A program made the translations under genes and the position numbers. Shown here one piece after another: positions 1-9,610 of a stretch of DNA of 22,707 nucleotides (position 1 is its first letter; each line of letters starts with the position of its first letter). The notes below the pieces were generated by a model, which saw only the letters and a program-made list of their open reading frames with translations, ran no database searches and was not told the DNA's origin. Source of the stretch: Ophiostoma sp. CBS 140.51 (Eukaryota > Ascomycota > Sordariomycetes > Ophiostomatales > Ophiostomataceae); NCBI GenBank assembly GCA_029298735.1, contig JANSLP010000440.1:1-22707 (forward strand), written 5' to 3'.

Positions 1-66
1 TTCAAACGTATTTGACGCTTTTTCCATGATGTTGGTGATATTCTTGGCAAATGGGTGGGCGGAATG

Positions 67-714
67 GGGGGGTGAGCGGAAAGTAGGGTGGGTCACTTAG
101 GCATTATCAGACATTACGGGGGTTTAAGAGGCGAAAGCCCCTTATTCTTTGCGGTGGAAGCCACCCGCCACCCGCCACCCACCAGTGTAGTCAGCCGCTG
201 TCAGAATCTGCACCAGGCCAGGCCTAGCTTGGTTATCGCCAAACTCTGCCGCCTTGTTCCCCCCCCCGATCTTGCTCCCCTTCTTCCCTCTCCTGATAAA
301 GAGAACCACACAACAACAACCAGACAACCTCGTTTCTGTGACAGCTTACACCGCACGGCAAATCTTCCACCCCCCCGTTGTCATCCTCTTCCGCCGCAAT
401 TGTTCGCTCTATCGATTGAGCTTAGCATCTCGACCGACAGGTTGTGTTTGGCGGTCTGTACAGCTGTGTGCTTTGGTGTTTGTTTGACTTGCCGCCTCAG
501 CACACCCGGTCAGCACATCCGGTTGTCAAGTATCGGGAGTTTCTCCTCCCTATTGGCGGCTGCCTCCGCATCGTCACTTTGTTTCGCCGACCGCCCCTCT
601 CACTTGCCCCTCGTCACTCTCCCCCATCGACAACATTCGCGATTTCACATATCCCTCGCCGCCTTTGCGCGTCTCGCTGGCTCAGAAGTCTACTTCTGGG
701 CCGGTTTCTCCTGC
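67..714 (+). promoter_or_regulatory. ATG-free CT-rich leader of the acrB-like gene
   Basis: I scanned this stretch base by base and found no ATG between the one at 64 and the chosen start at 715. About ten would be expected by chance at uniform base composition. The stretch is pyrimidine-rich, with C runs near 259 and 369 and CT-rich text from 540 to 660, as is common in fungal 5' untranslated regions. The reading frame is open back to 88, but only through a GTG, and that extension has no recognisable protein character. The likely reading is a long 5' UTR plus core promoter; the transcription start cannot be placed from sequence alone. Confidence 0.55.
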
Positions 715-3700
715 ATGCCTCGCGCCTCGCCCTCGGCCAAGCGACAGCCGGGAGCGGCCAGCCAGCGCGACAGTCGTAACGACCACGGTACCGGGAGCCA
801 TGGGAAGCGCACGACTAGGAATCAGCAAAAGACCTCCCACGGCCCGCCGCCCACTGGTGGCGATGCCTTAGCCCAGCCGTCGTCATCTTCTGGCAACACC
901 GCACCTAATACCACTTCATCCACCAACCCGACCCTGGCCACCGCTGCCGCTGCCCCGTCTCCTCCACCTCTTCTTGCCGCTGCTGCCGCTGCTGCCTCCG
1001 CTGCCAACGGCTGCACTCGCGACGCCGACTCCATGGCATCTTCATCACCCGCCGCCTACCATGGCCAGCAGCGCCACCGCAACTCCGATCCCACTTTGTC
1101 TGCGGCTGCTGGCTCTCGCCGCTTTCATGCGTCCGATCGCAACCAGCCGGCCCCCGACAATGCCCCCCTGGCCACTTCCACTGACTCACTGGCCGCTTCC
1201 AATGTGTTTGCCAGTACGACTGGCACTGCTGGTGCTTCTGCGTCACCCTCTGTGTCATTCGATGACTCGTATCGTCGCATCGATGTCAATGCTGCCAAGA
1301 ACGCCAACGTCCACCGTGATACTGGTCCGCTTGATCTTGCAATGACAATCCTCCGTTCGTGTCCCCTCTACGACACAATCGCTATTCTCATCATCCTCAT
1401 GCAACTTTCGCCGGTTGTTCTTTCGATCGTCTACATGCTGTTTACCGTCCTCACCTTTGTCCCCCCCGTCACAACCAGCTCTGGCCTGAGCCTAACTGAG
1501 ATGTTTGAGGGCGGCCTTGGCACGCCCGCCTTCACCACCATCGTGTGTATGGATGTCGTCATTCTTCTTGTCTGGCTCTTCCTCTGGGGCCCGCTGCAGC
1601 TTCTTATTCTTGACTTCGCACAGGTTGTTATCGCACTCACACTGGGGGGTGGCTACAACAACAATGCCTCACGCCAGAGCTCTGCCAATAACATATTTGT
1701 CTGCCTGGGTATTGTGGTTTTCTCCCACTTCAGCCACGTCACGAGTCTGGAAAAGCTTCCGCATCTTGGTCCCTTGTTTGCTGCCGACCACTCCTCTGTT
1801 TTTGTCGATCACAACGTCTCTGTCCAACAGTCATCGAGGTTCTTCTCACGCCGCATGGCTGGCGCCTCGTGGGTCCGAAATGTATTTGCAATTCACATCC
1901 TCATGCAGGGTATTGTGCGCTACATTAGGGAGTGGTATCTTAGGAGGGAGAAACGTGACTCCATGGCCAACAATCAGGCGGACCCCGAGACTGGTAGAGT
2001 CACCCATATACAGGAAAACTCCACAGAGGCTTCCGTCCCAAGTGCTACAGATCTGGACGGTCATGCTGTCGTTTCTACCAGTACCTCAGCTGCCGAGTCG
2101 ACTGGCCATGGCCTAGGGCTATCAAGCACTACTGGGCTAAGTGGTGGCTCCGTGTTTGCTAGCGGCCCTGCCTCTATTACGATCGATGCAGACAGTATTT
2201 CTGCGCCTACTTTAGTTGGCACCACCAGCGCCTCACCTGCAACAAGCCACGTTTCTTCGAAGAAAAAGAAGAAGCAAAGCGCACTGGTTCGTCTTCGCCA
2301 ACCGCTGTGGGCGGCTCTTGCAAGCACAAAGATAGTCATGATCAAAGAGTACGAGCTTTCTCAAGCCGCGTCGGAGTCTGCTGGAGCGGAGGCAACCGAT
2401 GTAGACAATCTTGGAAACGCGCCCTTTTACGCCCAGCCCAGACAGATTTGGGTGTGTTATGTCGGACATGATGAGGTGTGCTTCAGCACCAGCGCCTTTC
2501 CCAAAGAAGATACACATCAGAAGCTGTCTAGCACCCTGCCACAGCCGAGTTCGTTTCTGATTGACACCACCAAACCATTCTACGTTCGCATAAACAATGC
2601 CACATGGCAGCCGACACGCATCATCCCTGTTGTTGAGGGACAGGATGGGACTTCTAGCGATCAGGCGGACGGCCGAGAGCGGGACGATCATCATAGCGCC
2701 GCAACCCGCTGGACCGGCGATATTTATGGCCTCACCCCTCTCTCCAGTTACGAGTGTGAATTTGTCAGTACTCGTTCTGGTGAGGTACTTTTTAGTACCA
2801 GTGTCCGGACTGCTGCCGCCCCTTCCAAGAGTGCAGCTGTGGCCGCTGCAAAGCCGGTACCACCTAGCCAGCTACGCCCGCACGAATCACCAGCCACGAC
2901 TATCAAAGCATCTATCACGACACAGGAAGTTAAACTTAATGATGAGAAGGCAAGAGTCAAGACGCTTCGCAAGGACAACAATCGCCGTGTCAACTCTCTC
3001 AAAAAGGAGATTGACCGACTCGCCGCTTCTGTTCAATCATCTGGCGGGAACGACGAAAAATTCAAACAGAAGATCACACAGAATACAGTCCAACAGAAAC
3101 AGGCAGAGCAGGCCATCGAGAGCATAGAGGCCGAACTCAAGGATATCAGCACTGTTCCGGAAGAGGTCCTCAGCCAATATCGCAACAAGAAAAGCGAGTG
3201 GGATCGCGAAAAGGCACAATTTGACGGGGTTATTGCGTCGTTCAAAAGCTTCAAAAGCGCTGTTGACAACGAGATTCGGTCGCTGGAGGACGAGAACGCC
3301 ACCTTCCAAGCCAAACGAAACAAGATAGCTTCTCGAATCGCCAAGGCCGATAGCGAGCATGCGCAAATTATGGATGCCAACGCCCGTGGCCTCGATGAGG
3401 CTGAGCGCCGCCGCCAGGAGCGTGTCAACATTGAAAATGAGATCACGCGGTCCAACCAAAGCTACATCGAACGCCTTCTCGCGGTCCAGAATGCCAACGA
3501 AGAGAAGGTGCATACAATCGAGGCGCTGCACGAAACAATGCGTTCGTTTTATTCTTCCTTTGATAGTGAGCGGCCGTACGAGAACCGATATGCTGTTGGT
3601 TCTGCGCCTGTTGTCCAGGGTACCAACGGTGTACCTACGTCAGCCCCGGGGGCATGGCCAACGCCCCACATGCCTTCGAGCACTTTGTACATCCCTCATG

Positions 3701-4054
3701 CCTCGTGGGCCCCGGTACCGACACTCACAACATCGGGAATCTCGCCTATTGCCTCCCATGCAGCGCCCGCTACAACCTTCATGCACATTCAGCAGTTGCA
3801 GGCCAACCCTATGCCACCTCTGCTCCGAATGCGCGGCCGGTCGTCCTCCATGTTAAGCGATGTGTCAGGCTTCACGCAGTCCAGCACAGCGGATGACGAT
3901 AACATGGCTGCACAAATTGGAAGCAATGTCAATAGTGCATCTCAAACGTCTGGGGTATTCGTGTCTTCCAGCGTGTTGTCTGGCCAGACCTCGCAGGCTG
4001 GCACAATTCGGGCACCGCCGGTCTTTGGCATAACTCACGACCAACCCGGTTGTG

Positions 4055-4085
<31 letters not shown>

Positions 4086-4161
4086 TTCAGGGTCTGGGAG
4101 TAGTGTACACAGTGGAAGCGGAAGTGTGGGTAGCACTCGTGACCCGTCAAGTCCTTTATGA
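715..4161 (+). CDS. acrB: AcrB-like ubiquitination-network membrane/coiled-coil protein
   Basis: This is an intronless reading frame of 1148 residues from the first ATG after an ATG-free leader. The basic, low-complexity N-terminus (MPRASPSAKRQPG) is followed by Ala/Ser/Pro-rich sequence. Hydrophobic segments lie at roughly residues 221-249, 275-305 and 328-342, with another amphipathic stretch near 388-412. A charged coiled coil covers about residues 739-947, then comes a disordered Ser/Gly tail. Three membrane segments plus a C-terminal coiled coil is the layout of Aspergillus nidulans AcrB, a protein linked genetically to acriflavine resistance and to the CreB/CreC/CreD ubiquitination network of carbon repression. 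Its biochemical role is unknown. It is somewhat longer than the Aspergillus protein, mainly through low-complexity sequence. The family call rests on architecture and remembered similarity; orthology was not tested. Confidence 0.72.
4054..4107 (+). repeat. GGCTCT hexanucleotide repeat encoding a Gly-Ser tail
   Basis: Five perfect GGCTCT units (4054-4083) are followed by degenerate copies inside the 3' end of the acrB-like gene. They encode alternating Gly-Ser. The repeat is in frame with a six-base unit, so copy-number change would lengthen or shorten the tail without a frameshift. Confidence 0.85.
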
Positions 4162-4967
4162 ACGCTCATGGGTCCTGCATGTTGATGGGTGCAGATTAGT
4201 TTTATTTTCTTGTTTAAATGTATCTAGTTGCCAGTGGGCTAACGAGTCTTTCTACCCAACCGTCTGTTTCTTTCTTGCAAGCACAATGTGAACCTGTAAA
4301 GTATTCAGAGACGAACTGAATGGTCTAGGAGCCTCAAACTTCCTATGTAGCCTTCTGCAAGTAATTTAGAAACCCAAGGCTACCAAATGAGAAAAGGAAA
4401 GAGGGCAGAGGGGAGGAGAGGAGATAGAAAGAAAAAGAGGGAAAAGAGATAAAATTGAACACGAAAAAAAGTGAAAAAGAAATAAGCAAATACCACAGTG
4501 CAATCCGAGTTTGTGCCAGATAATGTGTAGGGATGAGGCGCTCTCCAAATAAAATACTTTTTTCAGTAGCCTAGCCGTACAGTAGAATAGCGGGATCAAC
4601 GGGAATCAGGGGTACATTGTCCACTAGGCCCTCTAAAACGGTCTAAGTGGAACAGCCACAACTATGAGATTATCTATCAGATTACTATCAACGTATTCAA
4701 CCTGACGCAATATTCAATGCATACCATTGTGTTGGTGGCTACTACTGCTAACATCTTCTGACCGCCAACAGTACATTATCTCCCCAAAACAACACGCCGC
4801 CTTATACAGTCTATTTGTTATTTAACATCCAAGCTGGTTGACATTCGACTACCAAGCGCACAACATCGGCTGCCGGGGTTCTCCCCCCCTCCCTGAACCT
4901 CGCTCGGCCAGCCGTCTCCTTCTCACGAGGTGATTGCTGCATCAGATTGCTGCATCAGGCCTCCGCC
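4162..4967. other. Intergenic region downstream of the acrB-like gene
   Basis: This 806-nt gap between two same-strand genes has no supportable reading frame. It must hold the acrB-like 3' UTR and the promoter of the next gene. An AATAAA lies at 4548-4553, about 390 nt past the stop, and could serve polyadenylation. A strongly purine-biased tract lies at 4389-4454. Confidence 0.5.
4389..4454 (+). repeat. Near-uninterrupted polypurine tract
   Basis: About 66 nt on the plus strand are A or G, with only a C near 4406 and one T near 4425 interrupting. It is rich in GAGG, GAAA and AGAG words. No coding or RNA interpretation is supported. Confidence 0.7.
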
Positions 4968-5840
4968 ATGCCGGGTCTTCAAAACTCGCGCTGGGCGCTC
5001 CGTGACGGCCGCTCCAGCTCGGTGCCTGCACCTTGCCGTCGCCCACACGCGGAGAATCCATACGTGGAGGGGCCACATGGATCAAGCAGAGGCACCGTGG
5101 CTCGCCTTGAACGCACACCCCGTGACGCCAAGTCTGCCGCCGATGAACTCGCCCGCTATTCAAAAATTGTACGGCGCATGAAATGGAAACTCCCATTTCT
5201 AGAGATGGCCCACCAGCAGGCCACGGCTACTTCCGTTGAGTACGGCACCTTGTCGGCTGAGGCGGAGCTCATGTTCAAGCTGGACTTTTTTGAATACTAC
5301 ATGCTCTGTGAGCGCGCGCTTGTCCATCTCCAGGGTGTTTTTGGCATCACAATATCACGCGGTACTGTTGTGGGCGCAAAAAATCAGGCCGTCGACCGAT
5401 CGGCGAAAACAGCCACCCACCGCTTTCACGCCAATGTCCTGGAAGCATTGGATACACTGGAGAACCCTCTTCACGAATTTCTCGGCACGGGAGACGTCCG
5501 GCGTCAGCTGGCAAGGGCCAAGGACCTCCGCAACCGCTGGAAGAACGCTGATGATGGCGACACTGGGGCGACCGGGAGCCGCCTTAAACAAACATCACCG
5601 GCGCCACTTGCCACGTACGACCTAGCTACAATTCTCTCGTCCATACACGGAGGGCTAGATTGTGCCTTTATCTTCACCAGAGACTTTGTTGCCTCCACGG
5701 CTAGTGAGACCGAGACAACGGGCTCTGCCTCGACAACGAACCCTCCAGCCGGCACATCGGCCATGGATACGGATCCCAGCATGAGAGAAGAGGAGGAATG
5801 GGGATTTATGGTCGAGGCCATGGACTGGGAGGCGGTGTAG
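4968..5840 (+). CDS. Uncharacterised protein, 290 aa
   Basis: The frame opens at an ATG in good context (GCCATGC); seven codons further upstream are open only through a TTG. The first 60 residues are basic and low in complexity. The core, about residues 62-205, looks like a mainly helical folded domain: a basic helix (ARYSKIVRRMKWKLPFLE), then an aromatic-rich helix (MFKLDFFEYYMLCERALVHL), then a helix ending in RQLARAKDLRNRWKNAD. The C-terminus is Thr/Ser-rich and closes with an acidic, Trp-containing tail (EEEEWGFMVEAMDWEAV). There is no signal peptide, membrane segment or catalytic motif that I recognise. It resembles conserved hypothetical proteins of filamentous fungi, but I cannot name a function. 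No intron is needed. Confidence 0.7.
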   Translation: MPGLQNSRWALRDGRSSSVPAPCRRPHAENPYVEGPHGSSRGTVARLERTPRDAKSAADELARYSKIVRRMKWKLPFLEMAHQQATATSVEYGTLSAEAELMFKLDFFEYYMLCERALVHLQGVFGITISRGTVVGAKNQAVDRSAKTATHRFHANVLEALDTLENPLHEFLGTGDVRRQLARAKDLRNRWKNADDGDTGATGSRLKQTSPAPLATYDLATILSSIHGGLDCAFIFTRDFVASTASETETTGSASTTNPPAGTSAMDTDPSMREEEEWGFMVEAMDWEAV

Positions 5841-6513
5841 ATTCACCGCGTGCAATAACCTATTGCTTTTGAATAGCGCTGTCGCCTTTTGGTAAGAGGC
5901 TCCAAAAGAAATTGATATTATAAGATTGCAAGCAAATCAGGCAAACCGAATACCAGATACAGATACACCAAGCATATCAGTGCGGTCGTCACCAGTGGTA
6001 ACACCTGATCATATGATGACTAACTAAATAGACGCCGATTCCATATGATAATAATAGTATTGACGGACGCACCAGCAACGCTCAATCCCATACAGACCAG
6101 AGATATAAAAAACTCATATTAGAGTTCGACTCTTTATGTATATGCCTTTAGAAAAGGACAATAGACTACACAATAAGAAACCCGGTTATTGTCAAGCGAT
6201 TGAATTTCCAAATGTATTAGGCAGGCATGTAGCGCGCCCTGTCGTCACCACTGCACGGCGATATGTTTCGTTGTACAATGTATGTTGCACTCGTATCCCA
6301 TATTCGTTACATATTACATAAGCTTGGTAGGCATTTGTGGGTATTCAGTCGAGGAGTGTGCCCCTCACAGCACCAAAGCCATTTCCAGCACAGGCGGCGA
6401 CTCCTTCCTTGCAAAGTTCGCCCACATCACGGCGCCAGACAAAGGTTGGACTACCCGACAGGGAAAGTTTTCAATACAACCTCCGCGAGGCAACGCACCC
6501 AATTTACGAAGCC
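5841..6513. other. Intergenic region before the thioesterase
   Basis: This 673-nt gap holds the 3' UTR of the unknown gene and presumably the thioesterase promoter. It is AT-rich around 5900-6330 and has no coherent long reading frame. Two overlapping open frames between about 6282 and 6590 run into the thioesterase; one carries a TGGDSFLA string at 6390-6413, discussed as a finding. Confidence 0.45.
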
Positions 6514-7272
6514 ATGTTCGACACGAACCCCAACCTCATTCAAGACGGCTTGCGGCACCGCAATGCTATACCTCTGGTCCTGATCCATGATGGAGGCGGC
6601 ACCATCTTTAGCTACTACATCCTTGACGACCTGTGCCGAAAGCTCCTGGGCATTGCCAATCCACGATTCAGGTCTGGTATTCCCTGGTCAGGAGGTATAC
6701 ACGAAATGGCAACTACGTATGCCGGTTTTGTGGGATCTTCGATCTTGTCCGGGCCTGTCATCCTCGGTGGGTGGTCATTGGGCGGCCTTCTAGCACTTGA
6801 GACCGCATATGTGCTATCCCGATCGTACCCCGATGTGAGCGTGGCAGGGCTTATCCTTATCGACAGTGTCTGCCCGGTGCCGCCCAAGGCCGGATGGGGT
6901 GCCTCCGAGGCGCGCTTAACCGAACGCCGTATAGAGTGGCCTTCAACTACGGCGCCGGGAACCAAAATATGTGTGGAAAGATGCTTCCGCGAGGCTCACC
7001 GAATGGTACGTGACTGGGCCATTCCAGAATTTCGGACGCCCCCGGCCGTGCTTATCCGCTGCCTGGACCCAGCCCCCGCCCCAAACAACGGAATTCTACA
7101 TGTCGACCTCTACCGCGATGATTGCAGACTGGGCTGGGACAACTACTGCAAAGATCTATTCTGCCAGGTTCTAGACATTCCAGGCCACCACTACAACGTT
7201 TTCGCCCTCGACCATATCGAAATCGTCACCAGTATGGTTAAGACGGCCTGTGAAATAATAGAGAAAGCGTGA
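6514..7272 (+). CDS. Stand-alone thioesterase (alpha/beta hydrolase, PKS/NRPS TE type)
   Basis: The product is 252 residues if it starts at the ATG at 6514 (context GCCATGT). The frame is open back to 6337 without another ATG, so an upstream spliced exon is possible. The opening strand and oxyanion-type turn read PLVLIHDGGGTIFSYY, and the nucleophile elbow is GGWSLGGL with Ser88. Toward the C-terminus IRCLDPAP offers the acid and PGHHYNVF the histidine. This is the order of thioesterase domains that release or edit products of polyketide and non-ribosomal peptide synthases. The size fits a single TE domain. No synthase or tailoring enzyme lies in the window, so it is either a free-standing editing enzyme or the surviving end of a larger gene. 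The substrate cannot be inferred. Confidence 0.7.
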   Translation: MFDTNPNLIQDGLRHRNAIPLVLIHDGGGTIFSYYILDDLCRKLLGIANPRFRSGIPWSGGIHEMATTYAGFVGSSILSGPVILGGWSLGGLLALETAYVLSRSYPDVSVAGLILIDSVCPVPPKAGWGASEARLTERRIEWPSTTAPGTKICVERCFREAHRMVRDWAIPEFRTPPAVLIRCLDPAPAPNNGILHVDLYRDDCRLGWDNYCKDLFCQVLDIPGHHYNVFALDHIEIVTSMVKTACEIIEKA

Positions 7273-9610
7273 CCCTCGCCCCCCGCAAGATAGCCATGGT
7301 AGTGGAACGACGGCATTTGGATATACTGTGCTACCGCCTTTCCAAAGTCTCTCCTACCTCCCCTCTACGTCGTGTGTGTGAGCGTGAGCGTATTGTTGGT
7401 GGTATGTTTCGGGAACCTGGCACACTGCTATGCGGATGCACACGTACAAAGTACGGAGTACGGCCGTATCAATGGCCACACGGTCGCCCTGCCACACGTG
7501 TTCAGGCCAACGAAGCGCACCCACCCACCCCTCTCGGGCGGCAACTATCGCCATACAGCTAGGATGGCGATTGCTACGGCTTCAAGATGGATAAAGGGTG
7601 ACGAGAATATGAGCCAAGCGTTGTCGGGTAGTTATGTGGTAGTGAGGCGCGTAAACCCAAAAATACTACGCAGGTGATGATCATTGAAGTTGGGCCTGCC
7701 TTCGCCCCTGGTACCTCCGTACAGGTTGTGTTTTATGACGTATTACTTCCCTGGCAGTCAATTTGGCGGCGCGACATATGGCCTGCAATTGTCTCATTCC
7801 CTCTGTTCTGTTTGCAAAAATGACCGCCAAGCCGGCGCTGCTTGGGCGAACTGGACTATGGTCACCAACGTGGCAATAAAAAGCAGGAAGCAAACCAGCA
7901 CTGCACGGTCCAAAGCCTTGTAGTAAATAAGCTCTGTGCGCCGAAAATATTATTTCGTCTGTAATGGGTTACTAGCAAATTACTCGGTGGTGAATTCAGA
8001 GAACCAAAATGGCTATTTATTGGGTTTTTCTTCTTCTGTACGGATTTTACGTTTATAAATTAATATCAAAGTGTCCCTAGACTATCTCGTTATTATCTCG
8101 ATCGGATAATAGCACGTTGCACTTTATACATGAAGTGATCGCAAGATATAAAAAGTTTGTTGTTTGGCTGAGGCATATCTCTGTCTCATGATTTTCTGGG
8201 GTTTATTTAACTCCCGGGGTCAGAAGACTCTGGGGTTGGTAAAAGGACAGGGATTCTGGTCAAAACTACCACAGTACGCTGTTTTTTCCTGGCAAACCTC
8301 GAAGAATCGGTCCGAGACGGCACGGCTGCAGCCCACTAGAACTGATGTCGTTAGTATTGAAGTGTGCCTGGTCATACCATAGCTCCGTCCTTGTCAGAAG
8401 ATACAGAGTCCTCCTGTGTCCAGTGGACACCACACATACAGCAGACATGGACCTGAAAAGCGCAAAGATACTGTACATGTAATATGCGATGGCTGCCAGC
8501 AGGCCTGGGCTCGCGGTAGCACTTGCGGAAAACAGAACAAGGCAATTTAGTCAGAACGATCCGTATAACCTATGTAACATTTATCGATAGAATGTATCTT
8601 AGGTAATGCTGGGAAATATGGACTCTCCATTGTATCGAGCGCCCTTATTGTTCGCCCTAAAACTCAATAAAAGGGAATATAAAAGAGCTACCGACCGTTG
8701 CTGTTTGTGCTGTTTGCACTCGTGTGACTTTGTTAGATATTTGAAGATGCGGTGTAATACGTCGCACAGATACAGAGTCCACCTCCATGTACTCCGAACG
8801 ATGAACACATATAGTTTGCTGCATGTACACAGTAAATATGTCCATCTGTAAAAGTAGGTTGTGTATTATTCGGTCCCCTGTCAAGTATTCTTTTCGCGTG
8901 TTGACAGAATTTGCCCCCGTAAACAAATGTCATTCGACAAATGGTACATCCGACGGTGAAAATGGTGGCACTTGCGCAAACAAAAAGCCTCTGACCAGAA
9001 GGCTGTCGAAGTCAAGAGGAGGTTTCCCACCGTTTCAATGGCAGGTGCAACGGTGATAACACCACCAGGCTACCTGTGGCGAGGGCGAATATTAACCACA
9101 GGCAGTGTACAAGTATATGTGTTCTGTTTAAGCCTTGCGCCCAGTACAGATACTAAAAGATACCCATATACCATACACTGGAAGATGTGTATAATGTACA
9201 TCCTACATATAGACCGTATTCATACTGTATATATTGTGTTAAGTGCCAGTCTGGACAGAAGCCCCCCTTGATTGGTTGATCATACTACTGTACGGCGGTC
9301 TAAGGGTACCTCAAAGTATACGACATACTACCGCTCCTTATTCTAATATATGTACAGGTACTCCGTGTTCATACCTTGGGGTACTGTCCACCTGCCCACA
9401 TGTACACAGTTGTACGTGTGTAAAACATACTGTGTCATTGGGGCTAACAGTTTCGGTTTTTTCGGGCCACCCCTGTCGAACTCGTCTGCGCCTCCTCTTC
9501 TCCTTGTCTTCCCTCGTAAAATTAGTCCGGTCTGAGCGGTCTGTTTAGCCAATGCCAGACGCCTTGGTGGAGAATATGGGTCCTCTGTCTCATTACGGAC
9601 CAATCATATG
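7273..9610. other. Gene-poor region between the thioesterase and the Zn2Cys6 regulator
   Basis: About 2.3 kb with only short, incoherent reading frames on both strands. From about 7920 to 9550 the base composition is visibly more AT-rich than the flanking genes. GTAC words are frequent from about 8470 onward, and two short exact repeats recur (13 nt at 8399 and 8768; 12 nt at 8822 and 9399). A small inverted repeat, CTGTCAA/TTGACAG, lies at 8878-8907. I see no tRNA, transposase or conserved protein segment. The right part probably contains upstream control sequence for the regulator. Confidence 0.5.
9600..9604 (+). promoter_or_regulatory. CCAAT box candidate upstream of the regulator
   Basis: A CCAAT pentamer sits immediately before the ATG-free leader begins. 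This is a sensible place for a CCAAT-binding-complex site relative to a start of transcription in the following 100-200 nt. A five-base match is weak evidence by itself. Confidence 0.25.

Noticed and set aside
88..714. 209-residue N-terminal extension of the acrB-like frame
   Set aside because: It opens only at a GTG and reads like translated CT-rich leader. The ATG at 715 begins a sequence typical of the family.
2233..2694. 153-codon minus-strand frame inside the acrB-like gene
   Set aside because: It overlaps well-supported coding sequence and has no domain features; it is a shadow frame.
6115..6140. tRNA-like T-arm (GTTCGACTC)
   Set aside because: A short stem and B-box resemblance exist, but there is no matching A box, anticodon arm or acceptor stem in the preceding 70-80 nt.
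6337..6513. Upstream part of the thioesterase frame as coding
   Set aside because: The only start is a GTG and the segment shows no thioesterase homology that I can recognise. It is kept as possible spliced or decayed sequence only.
7273..9610. CRISPR array, integron or prophage in the gene-poor region
   Set aside because: There are no regularly spaced repeats, phage genes or integrase, and the flanking genes are eukaryotic with spliceosomal introns.
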